Part shown: piece by piece, positions 1 through 10,894 of the stretch
Layout of the letters: each line of letters opens with the position of its first letter
Position numbering within the stretch: the stretch's first letter is position 1
Made by a program: the position numbers and the translations under genes
DNA from: Cyanophora paradoxa
Lineage: Eukaryota > Glaucocystophyceae > Cyanophorales > Cyanophoraceae
DNA: 64,000 bases
Assembly (NCBI GenBank): GCA_004431415.1
Contig: QPMI01000457.1
Location: 430,331 to 494,330 of the forward strand
Reading direction: 5' to 3'
Notes under the pieces: model-generated
What the model was told of the DNA's origin: nothing
Databases searched by the model: none
Seen by the model: the letters and a program-made list of their open reading frames with translations, nothing else

Positions 1-97
1 CACGAGAAGACCGTGTCCCGGATCTGCAGTGCGCTGCAGATCAAATCTTGCGCCCTGGCATTCTGTTCTCGTGGCTATACGCTGCAAAGAGAGCAAT

Positions 98-1671
98 ATG
101 TCGAACACTTCTGAACTGATCAGTTCTGAAGTCCGTAGCCGGCTGTCTGCCCTCGCGCACATCGAGCCCGCCCAGGGCTATGCTGCTGTGCATGTGCAGC
201 AACTCGCTGCTGGCTCCGCTGCGGCGGATGATGATCCCGTGCGGATCGCATTCCTGCCTGCAAATCCGCGCCTCGCCGATGGCGACCGGTTCCGGAAGGA
301 CGTGCGGAACTTCCAGTCGTCCCTGCCGACGAAGTACTTGTTTGGCCCGGATTCTGCCGGTAGCCAGGAGTACTCAAAGTCAGAGGCGCTAGCCGGAGTG
401 ATTGTCGGGCGGATCCGCCCCGGACCTCTCCGCGCTGAGATTGAGCGCAAGCGCGACCTCTATGAGGCCTCTGTCACTGCCCTCGAGCATGACCGCGCCA
501 GGCTCGCTCGTCTCGAAGCTGTCCCGGCAGACCTGCGGTCCGCCGAGGATGATGCTGCTATCCTCGCGCTGCAGCAGAGCTGCGTGCGTGATCAGGCCTC
601 AATCGTGGCCGTGCGCGACTCGTACTTGCGTGCCCCCGGGCTGCTTGACACGATCACTGCGTGGATTCACGAGACCCGCCCGCACGCGGCCCGCCGGGCT
701 CTCACTGAGCCGTACACGGGCGAGGACCCCCGCTCGTGGCATGACTGGTTCTTGCCCCTCGTACGGCACACGCTGCCGCGGGGCCAGCAGTTTGCTGCGT
801 ACTACGCGGACTGCCTGCGCACCGCGCTCGAGGCCCGCTCGACGAGCGAGGACCCTGAATATCAGAACCTTGATGTTCGGATGGCCGGGTTCGCCCAGGC
901 GAACGAGCGCACGCTGCGCGAGTTCCTCACGGCGCTGCGGCAGCGCCTCCTCGCCAATAACGGCGCTATCTCGCCGCTTGAGCTTGACAATATTTTCGTC
1001 GAGCAGTGCAAGCGCCACGGCTGCCGCGCCGTGTTCCCGCCTGCGCTGGCAGCTGCCGATCGCGAGCTGCCCGAGGCAAAACGGACCCGTATCCTGCAGG
1101 CACAGTTTGCCGAGGATGAGTCCTCGTCCGCCGGCACCCCTGCCGCTGCACGAGCCTCGAGCTCCCTTGGCCCTGCTGAGCCTCGGGATGCAAATTCCAC
1201 GGCCCAGCCCTCGATTTCTGCACGTGGGTCCTCTTGGGCCGTGCAGTCCCGCTCGCCTGCCGCTGTTGCGGAGGTGCTGCGGCGCATGTCCGAGCTCGGG
1301 TACCCGGAGTACCCCCCCTCAGACTGCTACGGGTGCTCGGATGACCCAGCGTCCCCGTTGAGGCGCGACGTCATTGGGCAAATGTGTGCCCCAAGCGCAC
1401 CCCGTTCGCCCCAGTACGCCCCTGGGTCCGCCGCGGCCAGTACTATCGGCAAAAGCGATCCCAAGAGGATGCTGCCAACAAGCACGAGTACTGGTCCGAC
1501 GAGGGAAACCAGGACCCAGACGAAGTCTGCGGTCGCTGCGGCGAGGCAGGGCACCACCACAGTGCCTGCCCCGACCCCCCCACACGGGCTGCTCGCTCGA
1601 GCTCTGCGCTTCCCGCGCCCTCTAGCTCAGCGGCTCCACCCGCGCGCCCTGCGGCGGAGCGTGAGTGAGCA
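98..1671 (+). mobile_element. Retroelement gag-like coding region with zinc knuckle in a shifted frame
   Basis: An open frame starts at ATG 98 and encodes a mostly helical, Arg/Glu/Ala-rich protein of about 420 residues followed by a Ser/Pro/Ala-rich tail. A retroviral-type CX2CX4HX4C zinc knuckle (CGRCGEAGHHHSAC, 1528-1569) lies not in this frame but in the -1 frame, which is open from about 1345 to the stop at 1668. A helical body followed by one zinc knuckle is typical of LTR-retrotransposon Gag. The frame change falls between about 1345 and 1384, near a run of seven C at 1312-1318. It could be a programmed -1 shift, an indel in a decayed copy, or a sequencing error. I found no protease, integrase or reverse transcriptase motif downstream, so this looks like an isolated or truncated copy. 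The family (copia, gypsy or other) cannot be decided from what is visible. Confidence 0.55.
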
Positions 1672-1878
1672 AGTGCACCAGCTGCACTAGGGTCTGGCTG
1701 GCTTGGGCAGCCGCCAGAAAAGCCCTGCTCGTAACCGCGATCCGATTTTTCGCGGAGCCTGGGCCTCCCCTGCGAGAGCCCCATGTGTCGCTGTAATAAG
1801 CGGCCCATATACCTGCCTCTGAGCAGGGTGTATATTTGTACATTTGTACATAATTTCAGACGTCGGGGACGACGTCTT

Positions 1879-2218
1879 CCGAGAGGAGGAGTGAGCACGG
1901 GCATGCTGCACGAGCAGTGCAAGCGCTGCCGCTCGCCCTCCCGCCCCGAGGCTTGCTTGAATCTGTGGCCGCTGGCCAAGATCGAATAGCACTCGCGAAA
2001 GAAGAGCCCCAATCGCGTGCTTTCGAGCACCCTGAGCGGCCACGGGTGCCCCTCTTTCCGAGAGGAGGAGTACCTCTTTCGCTGAAGCCTGCGAAGAGGC
2101 GCCACGGCCGGTGCCGCAATTGCGAGCCCTCCTGCTTCCCTCAATTTAGATCCGTGGCCGGTGGCCGAGATCTGATCTCAAACCCCAAGCGGGTACCAGT
2201 CTTTCCGAGAGGAGGAGT
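1879..2218 (+). repeat. Imperfect tandem repeats carrying a conserved purine-rich 14-mer
   Basis: The 14-mer CCGAGAGGAGGAGT occurs at 1879-1892, 2058-2071 and 2205-2218, each time after a short pyrimidine stretch (TCTT or CTCTTT). The last two copies sit in diverged units of about 147 nt that also share a 'CCGTGGCCGGTGGCC'-like stretch. An all-purine core next to a gag-like frame resembles a retroelement polypurine tract, but that tract is normally single, so the repetition is unusual. Confidence 0.6.
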
Positions 2219-3332
2219 CCCTCCGAGACTCTCTCGTCGAAAGCCTGCGATTTCGCGCGGCGCACTGCAGTTGCTGAGTGCGGCCATGGGCCTTGCGAAA
2301 TCCAGAAATTAAAAGTGGCCTCAGGCCTTGCGGTCAGAGCTTCAAAGGCTTGAGCCTGATCATGAGCCGAGCCGCCAAGCTGCAGCTGCAGCTGGCCCTC
2401 GCGGGAGGCTTTGAGCTCGAACCCCCACACTTGAGCGAGCAAGCGGCCTTGCTGCCGTTGCGAGATGAGACGTGATCCACGGAGCCTTGAGCTCGGGATG
2501 CACCCTCAAGAGAAGCTTGATGCATATATGCCTGAGGCACGATGCCCAGCCGGCGAGCGCCTGATGGCATGCCGTGAGCTTGACAGGCGGCCCGTGAGCC
2601 CCTGCAAAAATCGTGAGCCTCCGAGCTTGAGCACAAGGTGCCCTCGAGAGCTCGAGCCCTGAAATAAAGTCCTGGCGCGCCCCGAGGCGGCCAGGCAATA
2701 GCAGGCTCTGCCATGAGCTTTGCAGTTCTTTGAACTCAAGTCCTGGTGACGCCCGCCAAGTTGGCGCCCAGGCCGCGCGGGTCTGTTCCGGGATCATCGG
2801 ATCCGGACTGAACGTTAGCGGGGCGAGGGGCCCAGTGCCCCGCCCAAAGACCTGGTGAACTGCCCGACGAGTTGGCATCCAGGCGGCACACTGTGGCTGC
2901 AGGCCGAGTGGTGCGACGGGCTGCGAGCCCTGCTCACAAGCTAAGAGCTTTGAGACCCGGCGGCCAGCCTGTTGAGGCGGCGCCAGAAGGACCCCCACGA
3001 TCGTGAGTCTCGTCTCGCATGTGGCCGGCCCGGCCCCAGGGCGCGGTCGTGACGGCGGGTGGTCCTGGCCAGGAGCGGCTTGAGAAAGCCGGCTCCAAGC
3101 CGCGTCCCGGCCCCACACGAGGGCGAGGACAAGAAGCGGCGATGCCTGCCTCCGAGCAGAGCGAGCACAAGAGGCCACCCGTGAAGGGTTGGGCTGAGAA
3201 GGGCCAAGCGCCCGCGAAATATCGCGAAAGTCCCGAGCAGAAGTGGTGCGCTGCGGGCGGCCGTTGTCCTTGAGCACAGCTCGGCACGGTGACAGGGCGG
3301 AAGACCCTTGCAAAGACCTAGCCGAGCCCTAG

Positions 3333-3560
3333 GACGCGCCTTGCGTCTGCAGAAGGGTCGGTGGGCGGCTGTGACGCCGGGTTCTGCCCCGGGTACAGCG
3401 ACAGGGGATGACAAATTCCCCCTCCGTGTAAGACCTGGTGTGGTACCAGGGCGCGCCTTGCGCCGGCAGGGGTACACGCAGGCGGTCGTGACGCCGGGTT
3501 CCTGCCCCGGGTACGACGACGGGGAAGCAAAAATACCCCCAGCAGGGCTCCGCACCAGGG
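3333..3560 (+). repeat. Two imperfect tandem units of about 117 nt
   Basis: Both units begin near 'GCGCCTTGCG' (about 3336 and 3453) and contain 'GTGACGCCGGGTTC' followed by 'TGCCCCGGGTAC'. They diverge by substitutions and small indels. No coding function is apparent. Confidence 0.55.
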
Positions 3561-4039
3561 ACGCTTGGTGGCGGACCGCCTGAGAGGGCCACGTCCCCTT
3601 TTAATAGATGTGCACCCGCGGGTCGGGCAGGGTACCTCCCGTCGCGCAATGGCGTGGAAGGGCACCTTGTGGGCGGCGTCTAGCCTCGCCCTGGAGATTC
3701 TAGCTCCACCGCCGTCGGGGGATTCCCGATCCGACGCCGTGATAATGCAGTGAAGGCACGGTGTTTGCCTGAGCAGCGGCGCTAGTCGAGCTGCTTAGCC
3801 CTAAGTTTTGGGACGGGCATTTCGCTGTGGGCTGCTGAGCGCTGTCGCGAGCGCTGCGCCCCGCGTTGCTGTTGCAGCGTGTGCCTTTGCAGCTAACGTG
3901 CTGCACAATCGCGATGAGGGCAGGGCCCCCTCGGCTTCCGTCCCCTTCCGCTCGCCTCGTGCGGGTTGCCTGGGCCGCCGGCCCGAAGTTGGACCTCGCC
4001 CCCTGGGCACTACACGCTGGAGTCGTGCCGGCACTTGCC

Positions 4040-4180
4040 GGGCATCAGTCTTTTCTATTCCCGGCAGTCGACGCCGGGCATGGACATGTACATAGCCGGA
4101 CTTGGTGTCTTTTCTATTCCCGGCAGTTGCCGGCCACGGACGGACGTTGAGCCTTTTTCGATTCCGGCAGTAGCCGGTTG
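4040..4180 (+). repeat. Three short direct repeats of a TTTTCTATTCCCGGCAGT-type motif
   Basis: Copies near 4050, 4109 and 4153 share the core 'TTTTCTATTCCCGGCAGT' (the third reads TTTTTCGATTCCGGCAGT). Each is followed by a partly complementary CCGG-rich stretch that could form a small hairpin. Confidence 0.5.
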
Positions 4181-4215
4181 ATATGTATTTATTTAGACCC
4201 GCGCGGACGCGGGAT

Positions 4216-4229
4216 CCGAGAGGAGGAGT
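4216..4229 (+). repeat. Fourth, isolated copy of the purine-rich 14-mer
   Basis: An identical CCGAGAGGAGGAGT lies 2 kb downstream of the first three copies, just before the ankyrin-like gene. It may mark the far end of the same element. Confidence 0.55.
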
Positions 4230-4357
4230 TGTCGCATCCGACATTATAGCGGATGCTCATTTATATGTGAGCCGCTAGGGCTCTAGATCACGTCAGCCTT
4301 CGAGCTGCTGGACCGACGGCGCCTAGGCTAGTTAGAGCGCCGCGGTCACTTGTATTC

Positions 4358-5666
4358 GTGTCGGGGTACGCCGTATCTGGACGGGTACACCCAGTGAGTT
4401 GGATCTTAGCGACGACAGCAGTGACACTCGCCATTCCCCGCCCTGCCGAGCTTGCACTCCGCACGGGCTTCCCGCGCGCACGATTAGGCACACTAATCTC
4501 GCACGCGACAGCCGGCTTCGAGGCCGGCGCGGTGCTGCGGAACGCACTGGAGGGCACGTACGACTCCGGCTTGACGGACGAGTGGCGCTTCCGCAAACGC
4601 CTCGTCAACCTCAATTTCGCTGCCCGCGACCCGCTCTCCACCGACGCCCTGATCGCCCTCGCCGAGCGCTGGCCCCCCGGACTCGTCACCTACGGTGGGA
4701 GGGGCCGTTCACGATCGCCAGCGCGGCTGGGGCCGGGCTCACGCCGCTGCAGACATGCTTGGACATGTGCGCTCGATAGACAACGGGCAGACGCCGCTTG
4801 AGATTGCGCTGGGCCGGCGGGACCTTCCGAGCAGCGTCCTCGCGCGCCTCCTCGTCATCGCTGCTCCGCCCCTCAGCGACCCGCTCGCCTGCGGCGCCCA
4901 GGCCCTTCAACAATTTTCCTCTTCTCCTTGCCCTCTTCGCTTTCTTATCCCCCTGCAGCTCGCATACGCGAAGGCGCATGCGGGGTGGGGGGCCCGCCGG
5001 CCGCCCTTCTCGCCCGAGGCGGAGCCGGCGGCCATCGAGGCCCGCGCTGCCTTCGAGCACCACGCCCGCCTCCTTGTACGCGTGCCCGTGTACTCTAGAT
5101 CTCCCTCCCGCGGCCGGGCCCGAGGCTTTCTGCATGCAGGACAAACTCGCGCGCGCTGCGGCCGCCCGCGCGGGGGCCACGGTCAGAGTCGAGGCTGCTG
5201 CGGGTGAGGTCGGGTACCCCGGGGCGGCGCTCGCCGGGCCGCCCCCGTTGCCTGCAGCGGTTGCGCGGCCAGCGGCGCCAGCGACGGGCTCCGACGCGGC
5301 GCCGGTGCGGGCGAAGCAGCAGGTTACGGCTCAGCGCGGGTCCGACATCCGCCGCTTCGCTGCCCGCACGGCCACCGGTGGCTCCTCCGGATCCCCACCT
5401 GGCTCCTCCGCGGCCACCGCCACCCAGCCCGCCGCCCCCTCCTCGAGTTCCGCGGGCGGCCGCGGCCTCGGCGGCTCTCTGGTCGCAGTGGCAGGGGCGG
5501 CCGCGGCCGCGGCGCCGATGCGGTGCTGCGGTGGAGCTTCGGAGAGGCGGCGGCGGGCACGGGGGCGGATGCGGCCGAGGCGCTCGCTGCGGCGGCGGCG
5601 GCCCTCGAGGCCGCCGCCCGCGCCGCGGTCGCTGCCTGGCCCGCCGCCTCCGCGAAAGAGGCGTAG
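4358..5666 (+). CDS. Ankyrin-repeat-like protein, multi-exon
   Basis: The plus-strand reading continues through several short introns. The first exon (frame of 4358, true start unresolved) ends in ...LVTY. A 58-nt GT-AG intron near 4695 (gtggga...ctgcag) joins it in frame to DMLGHVRSIDNGQTPLEIAL, a stretch with the ankyrin signature NGQTPLEIA. A second likely intron, GC-AG with a strong pyrimidine tract (about 4904-4960), precedes LAYAKAHAGW. A third (gtacgcg...cccgag, about 5077-5124) joins to AFCMQDKLARAAAARAG. The C-terminus is Ala/Pro/Ser-rich and most plausibly ends ...AAWPAASAKEA with TAG at 5664-5666, after one more frame change that I could not place. Ankyrin repeats mediate protein binding; partner and location are unknown. 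Only one to two repeats are recognisable, so the assignment is moderate. Confidence 0.5.
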
Positions 5667-6539
5667 GCCTCCGCGCCGCAATGCGGCATCAATGAGATGA
5701 GCCTTGTCAGGCTGCAGAGGCCTCGAGAGGCATCAATATATTGCAAGGGGGGGTACCCCCTCCCTTGCTCCCCTGGTGAGTTGGTGCGGCGTACTTTCTG
5801 TGTTAGCAATTTTTCTAAGATGCGATTCTTTGCATGCACTCTCGTATAGGTGTGATCGCATCGTAGCCGCTGCGAGCGGCGGAAAAAAATGCAGGGGCGG
5901 GGCTGCGCAAACTTGTCTAGGTTGCGCCTCACCTGCTATTGCTATACGCGCCGGACCACGTGCTCCTGATTGCTCTCGATGCGCTCTACAAACTTTGTCA
6001 TACATGCCCGGGCTCGAGAAGCGGCGTGCGTCGCGCTAGACCGCCTCAAGTACCTGTTGTACCGGGCGCCGGAAAAAAGCGCTCCTGAGAGTTTGTGGAA
6101 TTCGCTTTGACGCACCCCCCTGCAAGTGCACCCCCCTGCCGTACCCATACTTCCGCCCGGGGCCGCGGCCGACAAATCGACGTAGCTGTACATGTGCTCG
6201 AGCTCGCGTCCGTGCTCCGACCCCCGCGGCTGCGGGAAGCACTTCACTCGGCAGGACAACCTGTACAAGCACGTTCGTCAGTGCAGAACGAAGGCGCCCG
6301 CGACGCCGCGTTCCGGTGCGCGCCGCTTGGCCGAGTGTGCGCCGATGGTTCTGATTGCCCCGCGCCCGCCGCCCGCAGATCCGAGCTTCGGCGATTGCGA
6401 TCGTTTCAGACATTCCACGCTCTTGCCAGATGGAAGGCCTAGGTGAGCTCGCGCGCCTCCCGGCAATCCCGAGCTGGGCATGCACACTCGAGCTCGCCGA
6501 CGTCGACGGCTCTAAATCTGACAAGGCCGCTCGGGTGCA

Positions 6540-6860
6540 GATCTTGCCATGTTGTTGAGCAACTCGTCTTGCGCATCTTCTCGATCCCATCCGGAAGGCG
6601 AGCTCGCGCGCTATAGGGCGTGCGCCGCGCGCGGCCACCTCTCTGACTGGGCGCTCGGTTGCAGATCGCGGCCTGCCGTCTGCTGTCGCTTCGAGCACTT
6701 CTTCTTCTTCTCAACCAGAAGGCGAGCTCGCGCGCCGGCCGCACAACTAGCGCCAAGAGCTCGTGTGCCGCGCGCGGCCACCTCTCTGACTGGGCGCCCG
6801 GTTGCAGATCGCGGCCTGTCGTCGAACAGCTCCTCATGCGCATCTTCTTCTCAGCCCCAC
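6540..6860 (+). repeat. Imperfect tandem repeat of about 145 nt
   Basis: The sequence 'GCCGCGCGCGGCCACCTCTC' followed by a conserved 'GACTGGGCGC' occurs near 6627 and 6770. It is preceded in both copies by 'GGCGAGCTCGCGCGC'. The copies are about 90% identical over some 60 nt. Confidence 0.6.
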
Positions 6861-6904
6861 GGTGAGTTGCGCTCCCACTTCTCCGGTGGGGCCTCGAGCT
6901 TGGG

Positions 6905-7260
6905 CCGGGCGGCGCCGGGCTAGCCCCGCCCCCGCGCCACGGCTCTCCGGGGAGAGCTGACGTCTCGGCCATGCGCAGGCTATGCGCAGGGCCCGGCGCC
7001 ACCTGCCGCTCCGAGGCTCCGCCCGCTTCCTCGCCCGCCGCCCCGCCGGCAGCTTCAGCTTCGCCGCCCCGCCGGCTGCTTCAGCTTCGTCGACTCCAGG
7101 TTCGCCCCGCCGCTGCTGCTGCGCACCTGGCCCGGCCGTCCCCGCTGGGCCCCGCCCCCGCACGGCCTCTGTCCGGGGCGAGCTGACGCCTCGGATCTGC
7201 GTATGTGCAGGCTATGCGCAGGGCCAGGCGCCACCTGTCTCTCCTCCCGCTTTACCGCCC
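6905..7260 (+). repeat. Direct repeat of about 95 nt, period about 235 nt
   Basis: Both copies (about 6923-7015 and 7148-7240) contain 'CTATGCGCAGGGCC' and 'GGCGCCACCTG' preceded by an 'AGCTGACG' motif. Between them lies CT-rich sequence with a short internal duplication ('CGCCCCGCCGGC'). Confidence 0.55.
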
Positions 7261-7847
7261 GCCGCCGCCCTCGCCTGCCCAGCCGCCTGGTGCCGCCGCC
7301 CGCCTCGCCACCCCACCCGCCCGCCTCTCTGGACTCTCCTCCTCCCTCCCCCCCCCCTAAGTACCCTGGAATGTGTACAAGTACCCCCCCTTGCACCTCC
7401 GCGCGCGGCCCGGACATGCCGCACTTGCACAGGGCCGGGCGCGGTCTGCTAGTATATTTCACAGTATGGTGATTGCAATTGGTTATATGAATGCGTGTGG
7501 GTCGAGCTATAGCCAAAGCTAAAACACTTAATTTAATTTATTGTACGCGGCATCAATCGCTTTCAAGTTCCCCAGGCCGGAGGCCTAGGGAAATCGATCA
7601 GGATCTGATCAAATAATCACTAGGGCAGTGCATATGCATGCGCCTCGCGCGCGGCTCATGCCATGCTGAAATTCCCGCGAAAACGTGACCTTAATTCGAA
7701 ATTGAAGTCTTGAACTGCATGCGAAAAGAATCCAGATCCGCGAAAGAATTTTCAATTAATTCGATCACGAGCTCGAGAATCCGAAAAGCTAGCTATAGCC
7801 TAGAAGAGGCCAGGCCGAGATCAGACCGGTGTCTCATGGTCTGATGA

Positions 7848-8189
7848 TCAGCTGTAGCCGATGGCAGCGCGATCCCCGAAGTAGTGCTGCGCAATCTGCA
7901 GTACGAGGTCCATGTAGAGGCTGACGCCCTCGTACATCTTCGAGTACAAACTGATGTTGACGCCGTCGGCAGGCAGGCGCATGCAGATGACGTCGACGTC
8001 GTCGCGATCTTTGTCGGACTCTCCGTAGCCGACCGCGAAATGCAGGTCGCCGCTCGAGAGCTCCCGCACGACCGGGTCGCCGCGGAACGTTTCCTTGATG
8101 GCATCAAAGAACTGCCGCCACAGACGCATGTCTCGCTCGTCGTTAGGGCGAATGGGCGGCTGCAGACTGAAGTCGACTTCGATGCCCAT
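7848..8189 (-). CDS. Hypothetical protein, probably the last exon of a gene
   Basis: The minus-strand frame from ATG 8189 to TGA at 7848-7850 encodes 113 residues with balanced composition (MGIEVDFSLQPPIRP at the start, FGDRAAIGYS at the end), unlike the Arg/Ala-rich chance frames nearby. An in-frame ATG also exists at about 8273. No known family is recognisable. It is acidic in the middle (GYGESDKDRDDVDV) and looks like a folded alpha/beta segment. It may continue into upstream exons that I could not identify. Confidence 0.45.
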   Translation of the reverse strand: MGIEVDFSLQPPIRPNDERDMRLWRQFFDAIKETFRGDPVVRELSSGDLHFAVGYGESDKDRDDVDVICMRLPADGVNISLYSKMYEGVSLYMDLVLQIAQHYFGDRAAIGYS

Positions 8190-9136
8190 TATTTTCGCGA
8201 GGTGATGGCGGGCGGACGCCTGCATGCAATAACGCTTTAGATACACACAAAGCCACCGGGGCATCCAGAGCATCGAGAACGCACCGGCCGAGGTTCAGGA
8301 GCAGCCTGAAAAATCCAAAGTTTGACTCCAGGCTGATATGTGATCATGATCATGAGGGAAATTTCAAGAGCGAAAATCAAGAGCAGCCTGCAAAAATCAA
8401 AAGCTCCGGATCGTCCTCCCCGGCCCGGTCCCGGAGTCCCTCCCCCAATATTAGCTAGGCCTCTTAGCTAATCATAATTCCGACCCCTCTTCCCTGTCCC
8501 CTCCGGGATCCCTCCCTTTATCGCATTAGCCGCCGCGCTTGCATTATTAAGCGCCGATGCCATGATGGCGGGAAACAGGTAGGGACCGTCGGACTTCGGG
8601 AGCGCTGCATGCAGCGCTAGCTAGCTATATAGCTGCCTTCATGCACGTCAGCCACGGCCGGTCAAGGCTTGAATTAAAGGTCTGATTTATTGAATCATCT
8701 CTAGACTTCTGACCGCGGCCGGCCGCGGCCCCCTTCACTAGGCCTCTCCCCTATCCTCCTCAACCCGCGCCGGCCGCTCAAAAGGTTCAAAATAGAATTT
8801 TTTAATTTTGCATGCAAGCGAAGCAGATTTTCCGAACAACAAGAGCTGTACGCTCGGCAGGGTAGCCGCTGACTAGAAGGCCCCTTGGGCCCGTCCTACC
8901 CAGGCGTACAGCGCCGGCGTACGGCCGAGCGGGGTGACTGTCGACGCCCTCCGGTGGAATGAAAGTTAGGCGCCAGCGTCGAAGTACCGCCCATGCCGTA
9001 CAGCCGGCTTCGGGGGCGCTCCGCCGTCCGACGGTCTGCGCAGTGCGGACGCGGGTGAGATGTGGAATTAATTAATTAAACGATCTCCCTATAAATTAAA
9101 GCAGATCAAGGGCAAATCATATTCGAAATTCAGACC
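8190..9136. other. Spacer without a supported gene
   Basis: A mosaic of GC-rich blocks and AT-rich stretches with many palindromic hexamers (GCTAGC, TGATCA, GGCCGGCC). Nothing codes convincingly on either strand. Confidence 0.4.
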
Positions 9137-9945
9137 TCACTCCTCGTCGCGGCAGCAAGAGGGGCAGGAGCCGAAGCCGGCGGCGCGGGCGGCCATCGCG
9201 CTGCCGAAGCGGCGGACGCCGCCGCGGAGCACGTGCACGCGGTTGCCGCGCTCGTCGATCGCGACCACGTCGGGCAGGGCGAGGTAGCCACAGGTCGCGA
9301 GGTGGAAGCGGGTCCCCGCGTGGGCGGTGATGAACCGCCCCTCCGCGTCGGCGCAGTTGACGTCCGTCACCAAAACGCCCGCGCCCACATTTCCTGCGCG
9401 CACATTTTAAGCTGGCGATGGCGCGCACAAATTCGCGCAATATCGGTATCGCGAAATTGTCTCGTGCAAAACGTTGACGCTACAGACTCACCACGGAAGT
9501 TCAGGTGCTCTGCGAATATAAATTAATTGTTTGCAGCCCGCACGACGTCGGGAAGGCTGAGCTTAGAGCATGAATAAAAAATGAACGCCGGCCTACCCGG
9601 GCGGCAGACGAGGCACGCGGTGAGGCCGGCGGCCTCGGCCTCCTGCGCATTCGCGAAAGAGCGGAGCCCCGCGCGGAGCGAGCGGCGCGGGTCGTTTTCG
9701 ACGGTCACGTGCTTGCAGTAGCGGTGGTGGTGCTTGACGCCGTAGGGGGTCTTGTAGCGCGTGGCGATGGGGTTCGCGTTCGAATTCGAAGTCTCTGCGA
9801 GCAGTTTAGAGAAAGCGCACGTTAAGCTGCCAAGAAAGTCTCGAACCACCCTGGCCAGCCCGGAGCTGAATGCGGCGGATCAGGTCGGCGAGATTTGCGA
9901 GGTCGTCGACCTGATCAAGATCGGCGTGCGGATCAATTATATAAT
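9137..9945 (-). CDS. Protein with two Ada-like HX3C/CX2C zinc-binding modules
   Basis: Three minus-strand exons splice in frame: about 9945-9850 (helical DQVDDLANLADLIRRIQ), 9794-9597 and 9393-9137, with GT-AG introns and matching phases (1 and 1). Exon 2 carries RYKTPYGVKHHHRYC followed by AQEAEAAGLTACLVCRP. Exon 3 carries GTRFHLATC followed by ARAAGFGSCPSCC. The layout His-X3-Cys, spacer, [F/A]xSAxxAxxAGFxxCxxC closely resembles the zinc-binding N-terminal domain of Ada/AdaA (CX3C...AAGFRPCKRC) with the first Cys replaced by His. In Ada that zinc site handles methylated phosphates in DNA; here only a zinc-binding, perhaps nucleic-acid-binding, role can be inferred. The first exon is open upstream, so the true start is unknown. 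A related gene lies about 1.5 kb away on the other strand. Confidence 0.6.
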
Positions 9946-10894
9946 TACAGACGTGCGCGTACTATGACATACAAACCTCGTTGATGCCTGCTCCAGCACA
10001 AGCGCAAATTCACGACAGCGATCATGATCAGCTACACTCAAGGAGAGACGTTAACGTTCGATTGTCGACGTCGGACCGCCGGACCAGCGCATACTGTCTA
10101 TTTAGACTGTTTGAAACTAAAGGAATAGTATAAGCCGCGTCGATGTTGAGACCGATCGCGAGTGAACAGCGCAAACAGCGACCGCGCGCACGCGCAAGAT
10201 CGGCGCGAAACTGAACCAGCGCAAAACTCCGGATCCGCGAAACTTGGGCGCAGGCTCCGAATTAATCCGGGCTCGCGCACCGTAGATGGTCATCTTGCTG
10301 GTCGGAATTCTGCTTTGCGAACAAGTGAAACCGACACCGCAAAATCGACCTTATATCAGTCGGAAAATCCCCCCTCTTTTCCTCTCAGAGTACTAGTCTG
10401 ATTTCCCTATTCCGGCCTATGCTTTTCCTCTTCGTCGTCTTGATCTCCTTCATCGATCTCAATATTTTGGATTCATTATGTCCTTTCCCCTTCAGATTCT
10501 CCTTCCGCGCGCATTCTAGATCTGCAGAGTACGTGCGACTGCTCGCGTACATGCAGTCGATTCGCGCTCAATGAGCCAGACTAGTCGCGCAGCTGCAGGT
10601 CGCGCAGGCGCATACGGTCCGACGTCGACGTCGACGGTCTCTCCTCACGCACGCCTCAATCGAGCGCCCACTGCGTGTACTCGCGCAGTCTACTCGCGCT
10701 CAATAAAACCAGACTAGTCGCGCGCGCAGGTCGCTCTCCTCCTCGCGCGCAATCGACGGTCTCTCCTCGGGCGCCGGCACACGCACGCGTCACTAGAGCT
10801 GCGGCTGGTAGCGACTGGTGCGGTTCACGGCTGGTTGAGTCTCCCGGCTGCAATTGTACTCTCGCAGATCTAGAGGCTGCTGCTCGCAATATTA
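9946..10894. other. Divergent spacer between the two zinc-module genes
   Basis: It contains an imperfect direct repeat near 10560 and 10690 ('GCGCTCAAT' ... 'CCAGACTAGTCGCGC') and many palindromic restriction-like words. It probably holds the promoters of both flanking genes. No coding sequence is supported. Confidence 0.4.

Larger units (their letters stand above)
1672..4357. other. Flank of the gag-like element; no supported gene
   Basis: About 2.7 kb of GC-rich sequence without a recognisable protein domain on either strand. It contains several local tandem repeats, listed separately. The longest antisense frame (about 2360-3313, minus) has only composition-driven residues. It may be the untranslated remainder of the retroelement whose gag-like frame lies upstream. 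Confidence 0.4.
5667..7847. other. Intergenic and repeat-containing region
   Basis: No domain could be recognised on either strand. The GC-rich part (6.4-7.45 kb) consists largely of two repeat groups listed separately. From about 7450 it passes into AT-richer spacer. Confidence 0.4.
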
